DNA from: Tragulus kanchil
Lineage: Eukaryota > Chordata > Mammalia > Artiodactyla > Tragulidae
Reading direction: 5' to 3'
Length of the DNA stretch: 64,000 nucleotides
NCBI GenBank assembly: GCA_022376925.1
Contig: JAIOJX010000004.1
Coordinates: 129,295,123-129,359,122 of the forward strand
Under the pieces are notes generated by a model. It ran no database searches and had not been told where the DNA came from. It was given only the letters and a program-made list of their open reading frames with translations. Positions 1-12,245 of this stretch are shown piece after piece; the stretch's first letter is position 1, and every line of letters starts with the position of its first letter. The position numbers and the translations under genes are program-made.

Positions 1-69
1 TCAGACCAGAAGATTCGCCCCACTGACCCAGAGAATTATGAGAAATGATTGATGCCTGTTGTCTGAAGC

Positions 70-2298
70 TAGTAAGTTCTAGGGTGGTTTGTTATGCAGC
101 AAAAGTTAACTAATGAAACACATGAAGAATGCGAACTGTGCACGGCAGAAAGTAAGCATTACATGTGTCTGTCATTATTAGGAGTCATATGATATACTAT
201 AGGAGCGTTAATAACATTTTAAGAAGGGTACTACCTGAGCACTCTATCAGACAGTGTCCATCATAAACGAGTCCTAGAAATCTACAAGTAAAATTAATTC
301 AACTCTATTTTGTCTTTACTTTATATAATCACTACTCTCCCCTTTTGCCTTTTTGCATCTGCCTGCGGGAACAAAAGTTCTCTCTAGCCATGTTTTTTAA
401 TCCTTGCTGGGGAGGCTTGAGACAACCATTGTCTCTGGGTAGCTGTAGACTCTTTTCATCCAGCTGCAGCCATTTCTTGTATATATTCTTTGACACTAAG
501 ACAATGATACTAGAAGACAATATTAGAGTAAGAGAAATGAATGCTTAGGAATAGCTCATTCAAGGAGAAGACAGAAGGGAGGGTTGTGTCTTTAAATTGC
601 TTTTCTTTATGTTACTAGATGAGAGCTCTTGCCTCACATTTCTGATCCTTTCTTTCAAGTAGGTCAGCTTCAGATTATTTCTTTCCCAGGCACACCATCT
701 GAACTCAAAGAACCCCGATGAGTCTCAGAGCACAGCATAATGTGTAATGCATCACATATCAGGATGCTTACAAGATGAACATGCTCAATAAATACAGCAA
801 ATGAAATTCTGAACTTCTGAGCATGTTTCAAGGAAGCAACATATTTCATACCAAGTCGACAGTTTCCAAGTTTTCAACTTTTTAAAAAAAAGATAATTAT
901 GGTCCAGTGAAGATGTTTTTCCCTTTCCTCATTCCTTCCTTCTCTCTCTCCCTCCCTCCATTTTTTTAAAGTAAAAACAAAACACAATGATTTCTGACAA
1001 AGGTTTCTGAAAGGTCCATTTACCATCTCCCATAAAAGAAAAGCGTGATAATAAAATTTTTAGAATTAGGCTTCCCTGATGGCCCAGTGGGTAAAGAGTC
1101 TACCTTGCAGTGCAGAGGGCATTGGTTTGATCCCTGGCCTGGGAAAATCCCATGTGCCACGGAACGGCTGGACTGATGTGTCCATAGTAAGTTCTAGGGT
1201 GGTTTGTTATGCAGCAAAGTTAACTAATGAAACACATGAAGAATGCGAACTGTGCACGGCAGAAAGTAAGCATTACATGTGTCTGTCATTATTAGGAGTC
1301 ATATGATATACTATAGGAGCGTTAATAACATTTTAAGAAGGGTACTACCTGAGCACTCTATCAGACAGTGTCCATCATAAACGAGTCCTAGAAATCTACA
1401 AGTAAAATTAATTCAACTCTATTTTGTCTTTACTTTATATAATCACTACTCTCCCCTTTTGCCTTTTTGCATCTGCCTGCGGGAACAAAAGTTCTCTCTA
1501 GCCATGTTTTTTAATCCTTGCTGGGGAGGCTTGAGACAACCATTGTCTCTGGGTAGCTGTAGACTCTTTTCATCCAGCTGCAGCCATTTCTTGTATATAT
1601 TCTTTGACACTAAGACAATGATACTAGAAGACAATATTAGAGTAAGAGAAATGAATGCTTAGGAATAGCTCATTCAAGGAGAAGACAGAAGGGAGGGTTG
1701 TGTCTTTAAATTGCTTTTCTTTATGTTACTAGATGAGAGCTCTTGCCTCACATTTCTGATCCTTTCTTTCAAGTAGGTCAGCTTCAGATTATTTCTTTCC
1801 CAGGCACACCATCTGAACTCAAAGAACCCCGATGAGTCTCAGAGCACAGCATAATGTGTAATGCATCACATATCAGGATGCTTACAAGATGAACATGCTC
1901 AATAAATACAGCAAATGAAATTCTGAACTTCTGAGCATGTTTCAAGGAAGCAACATATTTCATACCAAGTCGACAGTTTCCAAGTTTTCAACTTTTTAAA
2001 AAAAAGATAATTATGGTCCAGTGAAGATGTTTTTCCCTTTCCTCATTCCTTCCTTCTCTCTCTCCCTCCCTCCATTTTTTTAAAGTAAAAACAAAACACA
2101 ATGATTTCTGACAAAGGTTTCTGAAAGGTCCATTTACCATCTCCCATAAAAGAAAAGCGTGATAATAAAATTTTTAGAATTAGGCTTCCCTGATGGCCCA
2201 GTGGGTAAAGAGTCTACCTTGCAGTGCAGAGGGCATTGGTTTGATCCCTGGCCTGGGAAAATCCCATGTGCCACGGAACGGCTGGACTGATGTGTCCA
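70..2298. repeat. Direct duplication 1 (70-1184 / 1185-2298)
   Basis: The sequence from 70 restarts at 1185 with an offset of 1114-1115 bp and one A-run indel (AAAAG versus AAAG). The first copy breaks off inside a SINE at GTGTCCA. The second copy reads on through the rest of that SINE, so only the second is intact. Likely an untrimmed contig overlap. Confidence 0.95.
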
Positions 2299-2457
2299 AT
2301 TATGAGCCAGCACTCTGGAGTACATGTGCCCAGAGCTGGTGCTCTGCAACAAGAAAGGCCACTGCAATGGGAGGCCCACACGGGCCAAGGAGTAAAGATG
2401 GATGAAAAGAAAGAAATAAAAAACCAATGAAAAAGGCCAAAATTAAAAAAAAAAAAA
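2183..2457 (+). mobile_element. Unusual tRNA-derived SINE, diverged copy
   Basis: The head (GGCTTCCCTGATGGCCCAGT) has RNA polymerase III A- and B-box-like blocks. The body shared with 10633 follows (GGCTGGACTGATGTGTCCAA, GGGAGGCCCACACGGGCCAA), then an A-rich end. Its C-rich tail is reduced to AAAAAGGCC and the palindrome has decayed to GTACATGTGC, so this is an older copy. A truncated duplicate lies at 1069-1184. Confidence 0.8.
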
Positions 2458-3376
2458 TTTAGGATCTACATTAACGATGTCAACCATATTACACACAACA
2501 CAGAGATACACAAGTGAAGAGACAATGTGGAATTTTCTTAAAATGGTTCACAAGTTGGGAAAGGAGAAGAAAGACTTAAGACCTCTATTCTTTCATAAAA
2601 CATGCAGCACATCAAGTGTAAGCCAGGTTTAAAGGGCACCACAATTAGTAAGAAGTTGTCTCGGCCATAATGAGGACACTCACGGGAAGTGGGCAGAGGG
2701 ATGGCACCCAGAGAAGGGCGGGAGAGGGAGGGAGGGAGGAAGGGAGGAGGGAGGGGGGAGGGCGTGCGAGCACTTATGACCAGAGCTGAACTCTTCAGCA
2801 GGAGTCGCCACTCTCAGTCCAGGTTCACTGCTGCAACCACCGCGACTGCGGCAAACAGCTATGACCTTAGCATTTATTTTTCAACTGTATTTGGCAAAGA
2901 GATAGCCCCAGCCTTCATTCGTCACTGGACAATGTTGTCATTACAAGCCTGTTTGGTCATTCAGACCAGGTGACTGCAGGGCGCGGCCACCTAGGGCTCT
3001 GTCTGACGCCCAGCTGGAAGCCGCGGCTGCAGGAGAAGGCTCAGCCACTGAGTTCTGTGAGTCACAGGCAGAACATGATGCCACTGCTTTGGAATCTTCT
3101 GGCTCCCCGTGTGCTTGCAACTTGAAATTCAAGGTGTTTACTTTAGTCTATAAAACAAACCCCTTATGGCAAGGGCACAAGTCACCTTCACATTAATCTC
3201 CCTTCTTATAAACCTGAGTTGAGATCAACTGGTATCCCAGTCAGGCACTTGAGATTCATGCTTCAGAAATCTGGGTGCAGATAAACACGAGGGCCCTACC
3301 GAAAACCCATTCTTTTATAACTGCAAGCGGGCATGAAATGAAACTTTGGGCTTTGAGACTCCATTGCTAACCTCTG
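2458..3376. other. Unannotated intron stretch
   Basis: Contains the G-rich tract and a moderately GC-rich segment (2940-3120). I see no gene, RNA or recognised repeat. Confidence 0.6.
2718..2762 (+). repeat. G-rich purine tract
   Basis: Runs of three to six G separated by one or two A/G-rich spacers. Sequence fits the G-quadruplex or H-DNA pattern on the plus strand. Possibly regulatory, no gene attached. Confidence 0.7.
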
Positions 3377-3898
3377 AGAGACCACAGAGAATCATTTAAA
3401 GATGGGGACGTTATCTTATCAGAGCTTTTAAATATCTGGTATGGCCTACTGCTGTAACTTTAAGCAACATATAACTTTACTGGGGGTAAAAAATGAGGTA
3501 ATACAGAATCTCATATGATATTCTATAGCTCTCTACATGAGGATATTACCTAAACCACCAAGAGGAAGGATTTAAGAAGAAAGTCCTTCTAAAGGGAAGC
3601 AGGGTTTCCCAGAGGACGCTGTGTGTCATATCATGAGATCTAGGGAACAGAGGGCGGGGGCAGTCATTCTATAGCCAAGCAAGCCTGGGAAACCAGAGTT
3701 TATTTGCATACCACGGCCTTGTCTCGAAGATTCACAATGCACATGAGTAGATTAAAAGCCAGAGTCTTTTAAGCGGTAGTCTAGAATAAATCAGCTTCTC
3801 TAACATCCATTTCTTCCCCGTCCTTTTCAAAAAGTACTTACTAACATGAACAGAATTAACATTCTCTAGATCTTAACTGGGGAAATATATATTTAGAA

Positions 3899-4100
3899 CA
3901 GGGTCAGTAAACTTTTTCTGGAAAAAGCCAGATAGTAAATATCTTAGGCTTCGGGGACCGAGAAGCCTCCGTTGCAGCTCTTCACTTCTGCTGTGACAGC
4001 ATGAGAGCAGCCACCGAGAGTCAACAAATGGACGAGGCTGTGCTCCAGCCCAACTTTATTTATAAAATGAGGTGGCAGGCTGGATTTGGTTTGCTGACCT
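3899..4100 (+). mobile_element. hAT-Charlie (MER-type) DNA transposon fossil
   Basis: CAGGGTCAGTAAACTTTTTC, GCCAGATAGTAAATATCTTA and TTGGTTTGCTGACC are the ends of a well-known non-autonomous hAT family. Both termini are present. Second assembly copy 5062-5263. Confidence 0.75.
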
Positions 4101-4289
4101 TGGATCTCCAGAGAATGAAAAGCTTAGGGAGAGGCACTCTGTTTGTAAAATCATTGTTACAGAAACTAAAGGCTTCCTTGGGATTCAACAATAATTTTCA
4201 CTTGCAGCACTAGTGGTGGTGACCAGTAATGACAATGACAGGTACATTTACTGAACATGCTGCTACTTGTTGTGGCAAAACATACACTT

Positions 4290-4470
4290 TCTAACTTCAT
4301 TCTTAAAGCAAGCCTCCTGTGACTATCGTCTCATTGAACAACCAAGAAAACTGAGGCTCAGCAAGGTAACTCATCCAAAGAGATACGACTGATAAATCAT
4401 CAAAGCCAGAGGTCAAACCCTGATTCAAACTCCAGAAACTGTACTGCTTACCAAAATACTTCTTTATTTG
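4290..4470 (-). repeat. MIR SINE fossil
   Basis: Plus strand reads AAACTGAGGCTCAGCAAGGT, AACTCATCCAAAG and CCAGAGGTCAAACCCTGATT, the complement of MIR. Re-read at 5453-5633. Confidence 0.75.
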
Positions 4471-5959
4471 TATATTTACATTTGCAATCATGCTTTAAAG
4501 CCAGGCTTCTTTGGAGTTTGTATCGATTATTATTGTAATAGAGACCACAGAGAATCATTTAAAGATGGGGACGTTATCTTATCAGAGCTTTTAAATATCT
4601 GGTATGGCCTACTGCTGTAACTTTAAGCAACATATAACTTTACTGGGGGTAAAAAATGAGGTAATACAGAATCTCATATGATATTCTATAGCTCTCTACA
4701 TGAGGATATTACCTAAACCACCAAGAGGAAGGATTTAAGAAGAAAGTCCTTCTAAAGGGAAGCAGGGTTTCCCAGAGGACGCTGTGTGTCATATCATGAG
4801 ATCTAGGGAACAGAGGGCGGGGGCAGTCATTCTATAGCCAAGCAAGCCTGGGAAACCAGAGTTTATTTGCATACCACGGCCTTGTCTCGAAGATTCACAA
4901 TGCACATGAGTAGATTAAAAGCCAGAGTCTTTTAAGCGGTAGTCTAGAATAAATCAGCTTCTCTAACATCCATTTCTTCCCCGTCCTTTTCAAAAAGTAC
5001 TTACTAACATGAACAGAATTAACATTCTCTAGATCTTAACTGGGGAAATATATATTTAGAACAGGGTCAGTAAACTTTTTCTGGAAAAAGCCAGATAGTA
5101 AATATCTTAGGCTTCGGGGACCGAGAAGCCTCCGTTGCAGCTCTTCACTTCTGCTGTGACAGCATGAGAGCAGCCACCGAGAGTCAACAAATGGACGAGG
5201 CTGTGCTCCAGCCCAACTTTATTTATAAAATGAGGTGGCAGGCTGGATTTGGTTTGCTGACCTTGGATCTCCAGAGAATGAAAAGCTTAGGAGAGGCACT
5301 CTGTTTGTAAAATCATTGTTACAGAAACTAAAGGCTTCCTTGGGATTCAACAATAATTTTCACTTGCAGCACTAGTGGTGGTGACCAGTAATGACAATGA
5401 CAGGTACATTTACTGAACATGCTGCTACTTGTTGTGGCAAAACATACACTTTCTAACTTCATTCTTAAAGCAAGCCTCCTGTGACTATCGTCTCATTGAA
5501 CAACCAAGAAAACTGAGGCTCAGCAAGGTAACTCATCCAAAGAGATACGACTGATAAATCATCAAAGCCAGAGGTCAAACCCTGATTCAAACTCCAGAAA
5601 CTGTACTGCTTACCAAAATACTTCTTTTATTTGTATATTTACATTTGCAATCATGCTTTAAAGCCAGGCTTCTTTGGAGTTTGTATCGATTATTATTGTA
5701 ATGGCTCTAGATGAACTGCATCACCTTGTACTCCCAGGAGGGGCAATGCAAGGAGACAGATGGATAACATAAAGTAACTTTCTTCTCCTTCAAACTGCAT
5801 TTTATTTTTTACGCTATTAGGGATTTCTGGGAAAACATTCTACCATGAATTCCATCTCAGGAAGAAGCTAGCAGCCTGTCACTCTACGGGGGCAGTGAAA
5901 ATCACCAACCAGTCATTTTTCACCTCCTCTAGTCCCGGTCAATGATGTGGCACACGACA

Positions 5960-6200
5960 ATAAGAGCTAATGTTGACTGGGCATTTACTCTGAGCTAGAC
6001 ACTGTTCTAAGTGTATGGTATGAACTTCTTGAATCCTCCAACAGCCTTATGAGACAAGCAGCATTATGCCCCTGTTTTTCAGGAAGCGCGTGCCGGTGCA
6101 GAGAGGTAAGGAAGGCCATGTGGTCAGTCAGTGGCAGAGCCAGGATTGGAACCCAAGCCCCCTACCTCCGGGGGCTGCACTTTTAACCACCACACCACTC
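5960..6200 (-). repeat. MIR SINE fossil
   Basis: CTAGACACTGTTCTAAGTGT, GTGGCAGAGCCAGGATTGGA and TTTTAACCACCACACCACTC show a long minus-strand MIR with its tRNA-like head on the right. Confidence 0.85.
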
Positions 6201-8051
6201 ACACATCCTCACGGCTCTTCTCATTTCAGGCTCCCTCAGCTCTGACCCCCATTTGCAACTAAGGTGGACCTGAACTCGGTGTGGCACGTTCACTCTTTGC
6301 TTCCTGGGCCAGTCCTCTCCTCAGTCACCAAGGGAATCTGAAGGTGAAAGACGGCAAAGTGCAGCAATAGGGTGAAATACAGGCTGGGGAGAAGCAACCA
6401 CACTAATCTGGGGAAACATAAAGCCACTGTCCATGACCAGACCCAATTCCAGGTCACTAGCTCAACTCAGCCCATGAGCAAGTGCTGGTTAGCCTTTACT
6501 CAAGAGGACCACACCGAGAGCCCCTGAAGTAATTTAAAACTTGGTAAAGAGCACAAGACATAACTAGCAATGAGGAAATCTTACTAACTGCTGTAAATCT
6601 CCTTAGCTGCCCTTTGGACAATGCTGCTACCTCTTTGCACCCATCTTTACTCCTAAGCTCAGGGTAACAGGAGTTAGGATCTTAGATTGTCTATAGCACA
6701 TAAAAAAACACAAATGTGGACACAAGTGTGGCTTTCAATTCAGCTCTTTAATTGAAGAGGAACTTGAAAGCCACTATGCCAACACCGGAAGCATGGTGCC
6801 GTGGAATGACCTGCCTAGACAGGAGGGAAAGCCCAGCGGTCCCCCCTTTGAAGTCCAGCTGCCTGAGATTCACTGGCAGCCGACCTTCAAAGAGAGCCGA
6901 TGCTTCCTTCCCTCAGCCTGGCCGCCAAGCTTCCCGGGCAGCTGGGCAGATTTAGCCACTCTCTGCCCAGCTGTCTGTGAACTCTGGCAGCCAGTTCAAG
7001 TGAGAGATAGGGAGGCGGTGCAGGAGGGAGCGGGAGGAAGAGCGAGCCGCGGGGGGAGGAGGGTGGCGGGCCCAGTGGCGCCGGGGCAGAGAGGATGCTG
7101 GGTCCCCCTGGAGCCGACCTTATCAATGTCCATCAGAAGATCAAGCTCCCAAGGGGAGCCTGGCCCAACTCCACCACAAAGCAGCTTCTGGGTGAGCCCA
7201 GAAATGTCAAATACCTTCCTTCAAATGCTGAATCTTAAATGCACTCTCCTAGAGATGGCCCCAGTTGCTACAGAAAGCAGTCCACTCTCATCACAGGGAT
7301 GCAGGGGACAAAGCCCAGGTCGGGAATCAAAAATGCACAATCCTTGACTCATTCTGATTTTCCAGCAGCGTGAGTTTCTGCTTCTTGGGGACTTTGGGGC
7401 TTGTTTGCCGAGTTTGTTGTGGCAACCCTTCTGTTCCCTGGCAGCCAATAGCTGAAACCACTTCTCTGTTTCTGCGCCTGTGTGGCAGATGCTTGGCGAA
7501 GACTGGTGTGTAGGACATAAACATTACCAGTGTGTTGTTATGTTTATCCTTGGAATCGTAAGCTTGAAACAGGACAGTGTGTGTTGTCAGCTGCAGGTGC
7601 AAAAGGGATGTACCAAAGGGCTATTGATGACAACAAATTTTCAGAAGTCTATTTAAGAAAAAGATCTTATGTTTGGGAGGCTAGGAGAGTGATTCACATA
7701 TAGAAAATGGAAACAAAGGAACTGAAGGGTTGTGAACAGAGGAGTAAGTCATCAGATCTGCTACATGGATAGGAGGAGAGGAAGACGGGAAACCAGAGGA
7801 AAAACGACGGTAAATTCCATGAACTCTTTCCTCTAGCTTTGTACGATTTGGTCAGGAAAGAAATGTATGGATGAACTTGCACTGGTGCTCAGTACACGAC
7901 ACTATGAGGGAAAGATCTAAGCATTCACATAGACCATTGTATTAAGTCACTAGCTGCGAACACATCCTCCTCCATGCTCTTTAGATGTCTTTAAGACTGT
8001 ATGACACAGCAGCCAGCATGTAGCACAGTGATACCAAAGAAACACAATCCA
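6201..8051. other. Unannotated intron stretch
   Basis: No repeat family recognised across 1.8 kb apart from the CpG-rich patch. The density of unique sequence is unusual for this window, so conservation would be informative. No coding exon signature seen. Confidence 0.55.
7015..7100. other. Small GC- and CpG-rich patch
   Basis: AGAGCGAGCCGCGGGGGGAG and GTGGCGCCGGGGCAGAG give local CpG density well above the surrounding intron. No promoter element or exon could be assigned. Overlapping open frames of 79-184 codons follow from the GC richness. Confidence 0.4.
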
Positions 8052-8372
8052 GGGATGCCCTGGTGGTACAGTGGGTAAGACTCTGCCTGTCAATGCAGGG
8101 TACACAGGTTCGATTCCTGATCCAGGAAGACCCCACATGCCGCAGAGCAACTAAGCCTATGCACCACAAGGACTGAGCCTGTGTTCAACTGATCCTGGAA
8201 GCTGCAACTACTGAAGCCCACGTGCCCTAGAACCAGTGTTCCACAACAAGAGAAGCCACCACAATGAGGAGTCGAGCACAGTACCTAGAGAGAAGCCCCC
8301 CTTGCTGCAACTAGACAAAAGTCCAGGCAGCAATGAGGACCCAGCACAGCCAAAAGTAAATAAAAATGATAA
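8052..8372 (+). mobile_element. CHR-type tRNA-derived SINE
   Basis: Full-length element: tRNA-like head (GGTTCGATTCCTGATCCAGG B-box region), the repeated ACAACTACTGAAGCCCA-type body and GCCAAAAGTAAATAAAAA end. An imperfect TSD (AAGAAACACAATCCA / AAGAAATATAATCCA) flanks it. Family known from cetaceans, hippos and ruminants. Confidence 0.85.
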
Positions 8373-8477
8373 GAAGAAATATAATCCAAAACTTATTATC
8401 TAACTTGAAAAGCACAACACTAAGCCTATAGAGGAAGCATCAACTACTATTTGTTGAAAAGAGTCCAACTGTTTTTT

Positions 8478-8545
8478 TCACTCATTCTACAAATATTTAT
8501 GGAATCTTTGCCATGTGTAAGGCCCTATGCTAGATACTGCTGGTG
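8478..8545 (-). repeat. L2-type LINE fragment
   Basis: TTTCACTCATTCTACAAATA, TTTATGGAATCTTTGCCATG and CTATGCTAGATACTGCTGG match the complemented L2 3' end. Confidence 0.6.
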
Positions 8546-8550
8546 AAAAA

Positions 8551-8752
8551 AAGGAAAGTCGCTCAGTTCTCTCTGACTCTTTGCGATTCCACAAACTATA
8601 GCCTGTCAGGCTCCTCTATCCATGGAATTTTCTAGGCAAGAATATTGGAGTAGGTTGGATTTCCTCTTCCAGGGGATTTTCGCGACCCAGGGATGGACGC
8701 TGGGGCTTCTGCACTGCAGGTGGATTCCTTACCGTTTGAGCCACCAGGGGCT
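8551..8752 (-). mobile_element. Bov-tA SINE
   Basis: Minus-strand Bov-tA: on the plus strand the 3' body (AAAGTCGCTCAGTTCTCTCT, GGCAAGAATATTGGAGTAGG) precedes the complemented tRNA head (GGATTCCTTACCGTTTGAGC). Ruminant-specific family. Confidence 0.85.
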
Positions 8753-8755
8753 GCA

Positions 8756-10632
8756 GGTGTGTAGCAGATTATTATTAATAAAATAACTCCTCTCCAAGAG
8801 ATCTGTTCAGAAAGGGAGGTAAACATAAAGACAAATATTTGTGCCACACTATGCAATAAATAATGACTGTATCCTCAAATCATACAGTAAGCCCACAGAA
8901 CAACGGTTAGCTCTCTCATGGTAGTCTACTGGTGATGGGTCAGAAGTGGAGGGAAGAGAAGTCAGGTAAAGCCTGGTGCAGATGCTTGATTGTGCGCAAG
9001 ACACTTACGGAGAAGACCACTAGGAATACAAAAAATTTTTTTACTCCCCTAGAGGACTCAGAATAGAAAAGATTCAGTAGTGTGAATAGCTTTTGGAATG
9101 ATAGGCGGGACTACAAACAGATCAACAGCACAGAAGATGGGGGAGCAGGCAGTCAAAGCACCAGTGGCTTCGTATATGTTGTGGAGACTTTATCTGTACC
9201 CATGGGCAATGGGGTAGTATGATCATATCTGTACTCTGAAAGATTACCCTGCAGTTTGGGGAAAGATAACCTGGAAAAGGGAAGATTGAGAACAGGGAGA
9301 AGAATTAGGAAACACCTGCCATGGTCCAGGCAGGAGCAGATGGGGCTTGTGGCTGAGGGATGGAGGAGTATGTCCATCAGTTTAAGTTGTAGCCAATGAC
9401 TTTGATAAGGGCAGTTCTCTGTGAATACAGCAAATACTGGGTACACGGGGTAGAAAGCTGACAATGAAAGAAGAGCTGCATAAGGCTTTTGTTAAATCAA
9501 CTAAATAAGAAGCAGAAGCTTTAGCATATTTTCTAGAAGTCAGTAGGGATGAAATGGATAAAAATACAGGAAAGGGAGTAACTGATAGAATTAAGACTCA
9601 CAGGAAGCAGGAAGAATGTGATCAAGGGCACAGGTGGAAGGATTAGTGAGCAACTAGGAGAGAAAGAAAGACCTCTTCCTTGGAGACTTTAAGGAAGGAG
9701 GCTGAGACCAAGATAGTCTGATTACAGAGACGTACTTACACAAACAAGGGAGCTGAGTAGGGAGCGAGGGACTATAAAATGGAGAAGAGTTGGGAAAGTT
9801 TGAAAATACCCAATGAGAAGAAATGACAGAGATAACTGGACAGGAAAAGGGAAGGGATTACCAAAGGCAAGGAGGGCCAAGGAGAAAACATATATCATAA
9901 ATCTGGAATGGCAGCAACCTGAAAAACTGTGAGCTTTATCAGGCTAGACTTAGAGCAGAGTGAGGAAGCAAAGGAACCATGCTCCTGGGACTGCTGGGTA
10001 GAAAACGAAAAATAAAGCACAGCCAACAATCTCAGTAACATGTTTACTGCAGAAGTCAAATGAACTTTTGCCTTTTCTCCAAGGACTACAGCCCAGAGGT
10101 AATTGATGTAAATTTGCATGCTGGCCCCTCAAATCAAAGTTGAGGTCAATGTAATGCATCTTTAACTTGGTAGCTCAATTACAAAAATATTTTTCCCTTT
10201 TTGAAATATATACTTTATTAAAGAAAATGTCTTCACAAAAACTAAAAATACTAGTTTTATTTATTCTAAGCACAGAGTTAACTTATTTTTAAAAATCTGG
10301 AGTTTCAACTCCACTCAAGAAATCAATTTGAAGGAAATATTTACTGGTTGCCTTCAAGGACCCTGGCATTATGGCATGCTTGTACAAGAGGACACAAAAC
10401 ATAATCCTACCTTCAAGATGATGATGCTCTGACTCACCTTCTAAGTATTTAAATAATCTCTTTTGTCTGTTCGAAAAACTTACATTTCCTTGTTTAAAAA
10501 TGCCTTACATTTCCTCACTCATTAAATCTGTTAATGACCTCGGTGGTGTGACTCTTTCGACTACAACCACAAAAATGAACACTGACCAAGTAGTCACTCT
10601 CAGGTAAAAAGGTTTTCTTAAAAAGTATTTTC
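8756..10632. other. Unannotated intron stretch
   Basis: Purine-rich text around 9200-9880 may include an old unrecognised repeat. No gene seen. Confidence 0.5.
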
Positions 10633-10922
10633 GGGCTTCCCTGGTGGTCCAATGGGTAAGAACACCGCCTGGCAGTGCAAGGGCCGCTGGTTCGATCCCT
10701 GGCCTGGTAAGATCCCACGTGCCACAGAGCGGCTGGACCGATGTGTCCAATGACCGAGCCGGAGCTCTGGAGCGCATGCGCCCAGAGCCGGCGCTCTGCG
10801 ACAACAGAGGCTACCGCGATGGGAGGCTCACACGGGCCAAAGAACAAAGACGGATGAAAACAGAGAAATGAAAGACCAATAGAAGTGGCCCGCCTGCTCC
10901 CCACCCCCACCAAAAAAAAAAA
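10633..10922 (+). mobile_element. Unusual tRNA-derived SINE, full-length with 13-bp TSD
   Basis: Complete element starting GGGCTTCCCTGGTGGTCCAA and ending in a C-rich tail (GTGGCCCGCCTGCTCCCC) and poly-A. Flanks carry a perfect 13-bp TSD, AAAAAGTATTTTC, at 10620-10632 and 10923-10935. A box TGGTCCAATGG-like; B box GGTTCGATCCC. The head resembles CHR SINEs. From GCGGCTGGACCGATGTGTCC onward the body is not the CHR body and I do not recognise it. It carries GCGCATGCGC. It is inserted beside an older L1 3' end. Confidence 0.88.
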
Positions 10923-10937
10923 AAAAAGTATTTTCAA

Positions 10938-11268
10938 CCATATGATATCACTTCTATGTGGAATCTAAAACATGAAACAAATCAATTTATCTACGAAACA
11001 GAAACAGACTCACAGACATAGAGAACAGGCTTGTGGTTGTCAAGGTGGTGAGGGGGTTGGGGAAGGATGGATTAGCAGATCCAAACCATTGTATAGAGAC
11101 TAGATAAGCTACAGGTGCTACTGTACAGTACAGGGAACTATATTCACTACCCTGTGAATAAACCATAATGGAAAAGAATACACACACACACACACATATA
11201 ACTGAAGCACTTTGCTGTACAGCAGATATTAACACAACATTGTAAATCAATTATACTTCAATAAAACA
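10938..11268 (+). mobile_element. Artiodactyl L1 3'UTR fragment
   Basis: TATGATATCACTTCTATGTG, AGACTTCACAGACATAG-type text, GGGAACTATATTCACTACCC and the terminal CATTGTAAATCAATTATACTTC with an AATAAAA end match the common artiodactyl L1 3' end. A CA microsatellite sits inside at 11169-11194. Confidence 0.82.
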
Positions 11269-11574
11269 AAAATTTTAAAAGTATCATTTAGTTTTAAATT
11301 CAAACAAGACAGAATGTGGAAGAAATGAATAGGAATTCATAACAATCTACATGTATTCAAGGAACTAAAAATGTCCAGCCTTTCCTAATATACTAAAAGG
11401 CCTAACAGCCCTGATTTCCGTATTACAACAAAAGGCTAGTGGGGGACGTATATGGAAAAACACTCCATTTTCATCTTCATTTTTCCATTACCATTCACAC
11501 AGAACACTTCACTTCTTACACTTCTGCTCACTAAATGTGTGGGGGATATTCTCCACACCAAGCAATTCTCCAAG

Positions 11575-12245
11575 ACAGCAGCTAAGTGTCCTACAAGGGA
11601 GCTAATTCTGACTCTATGGAGGTCAAAGGTTCAGCCCCCATCCCATTCCCACTTCAGGCGCCAATCACAAGTAATAGATCCCCAACCTCCTTGGGTTCAG
11701 CTTCTGCTAGAGCACCTCACAGAACCCTAGCAAATACTTTATGTGCACTGACGAGTTTCTTATAGAATAGGATAAAGAATACAGACACACAGGGTGACGT
11801 CTGGGAGGGTCCCAAGCTCAGGGGCTTCTGTCCCCGTGGAGCTGGAGCACATCACCCTCCCAGCACATGAATGTGTTCACCAACCTGGAAGCACTCTTCT
11901 CAACCCCATGCTATGCGGATTTTTATGGAGGCTTCCTCATACAGTTGGGATCAATTATTAACTCCGTTTTTAGCTCTTCTCTAAAGAAGTGCGGAGCAGA
12001 GCTGAAAATTCCAAGCCTCTAATCATGGTTTAGTCTTTGTGGTGACCAGCCCCCATCCAAGAGCCACCCAAGAGCCAATCCTGAGTCACCTGATTGGAAC
12101 AAAATATGTCCCAGGACTGCCATCACATAGGAATTTACAAGGGTTTTAGAAACCCTGTGTCATGGATTGGACATGAAGACCAATATGTGTATATTTCTTA
12201 TTACAAATCACAATATCATAGAGGGAATAAGGAAACATGACAAAA
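11575..12245 (+). mobile_element. Ancient ERV LTR remnant (family not assigned)
   Basis: GGGAGGGTCCCAAGCTCAGG, GGCTTCTGTCCCCGTGGAGC, ATGAATGTGTTCACCAACCT, GATTTTTATGGAGGCTTCCT and CAAGGGTTTTAGAAACCCTG recall a widespread old mammalian endogenous retroviral LTR. Edges are approximate and no coding retroviral sequence adjoins it. Much of it is re-read from 12809. Confidence 0.6.

Larger units (their letters stand above)
3377..5702. repeat. Direct duplication 2 (3377-4539 / 4540-5702)
   Basis: A segment of 1163 bp is repeated back to back. Differences are single-base homopolymer indels (TTAGGGAG/TTAGGAG and CTTCTTTAT/CTTCTTTTAT). It contains a hAT fossil and a MIR. Confidence 0.95.

Noticed and set aside
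6793..7347. 184-codon plus-strand open frame
   Set aside because: Proline/serine-rich low-similarity product in a GC-rich patch, with equally long frames on the other strand. No domain or splice context.
10633..10740. Functional tRNA genes in SINE heads
   Set aside because: A- and B-box-like blocks exist but no intact cloverleaf, and each is continuous with a SINE body.
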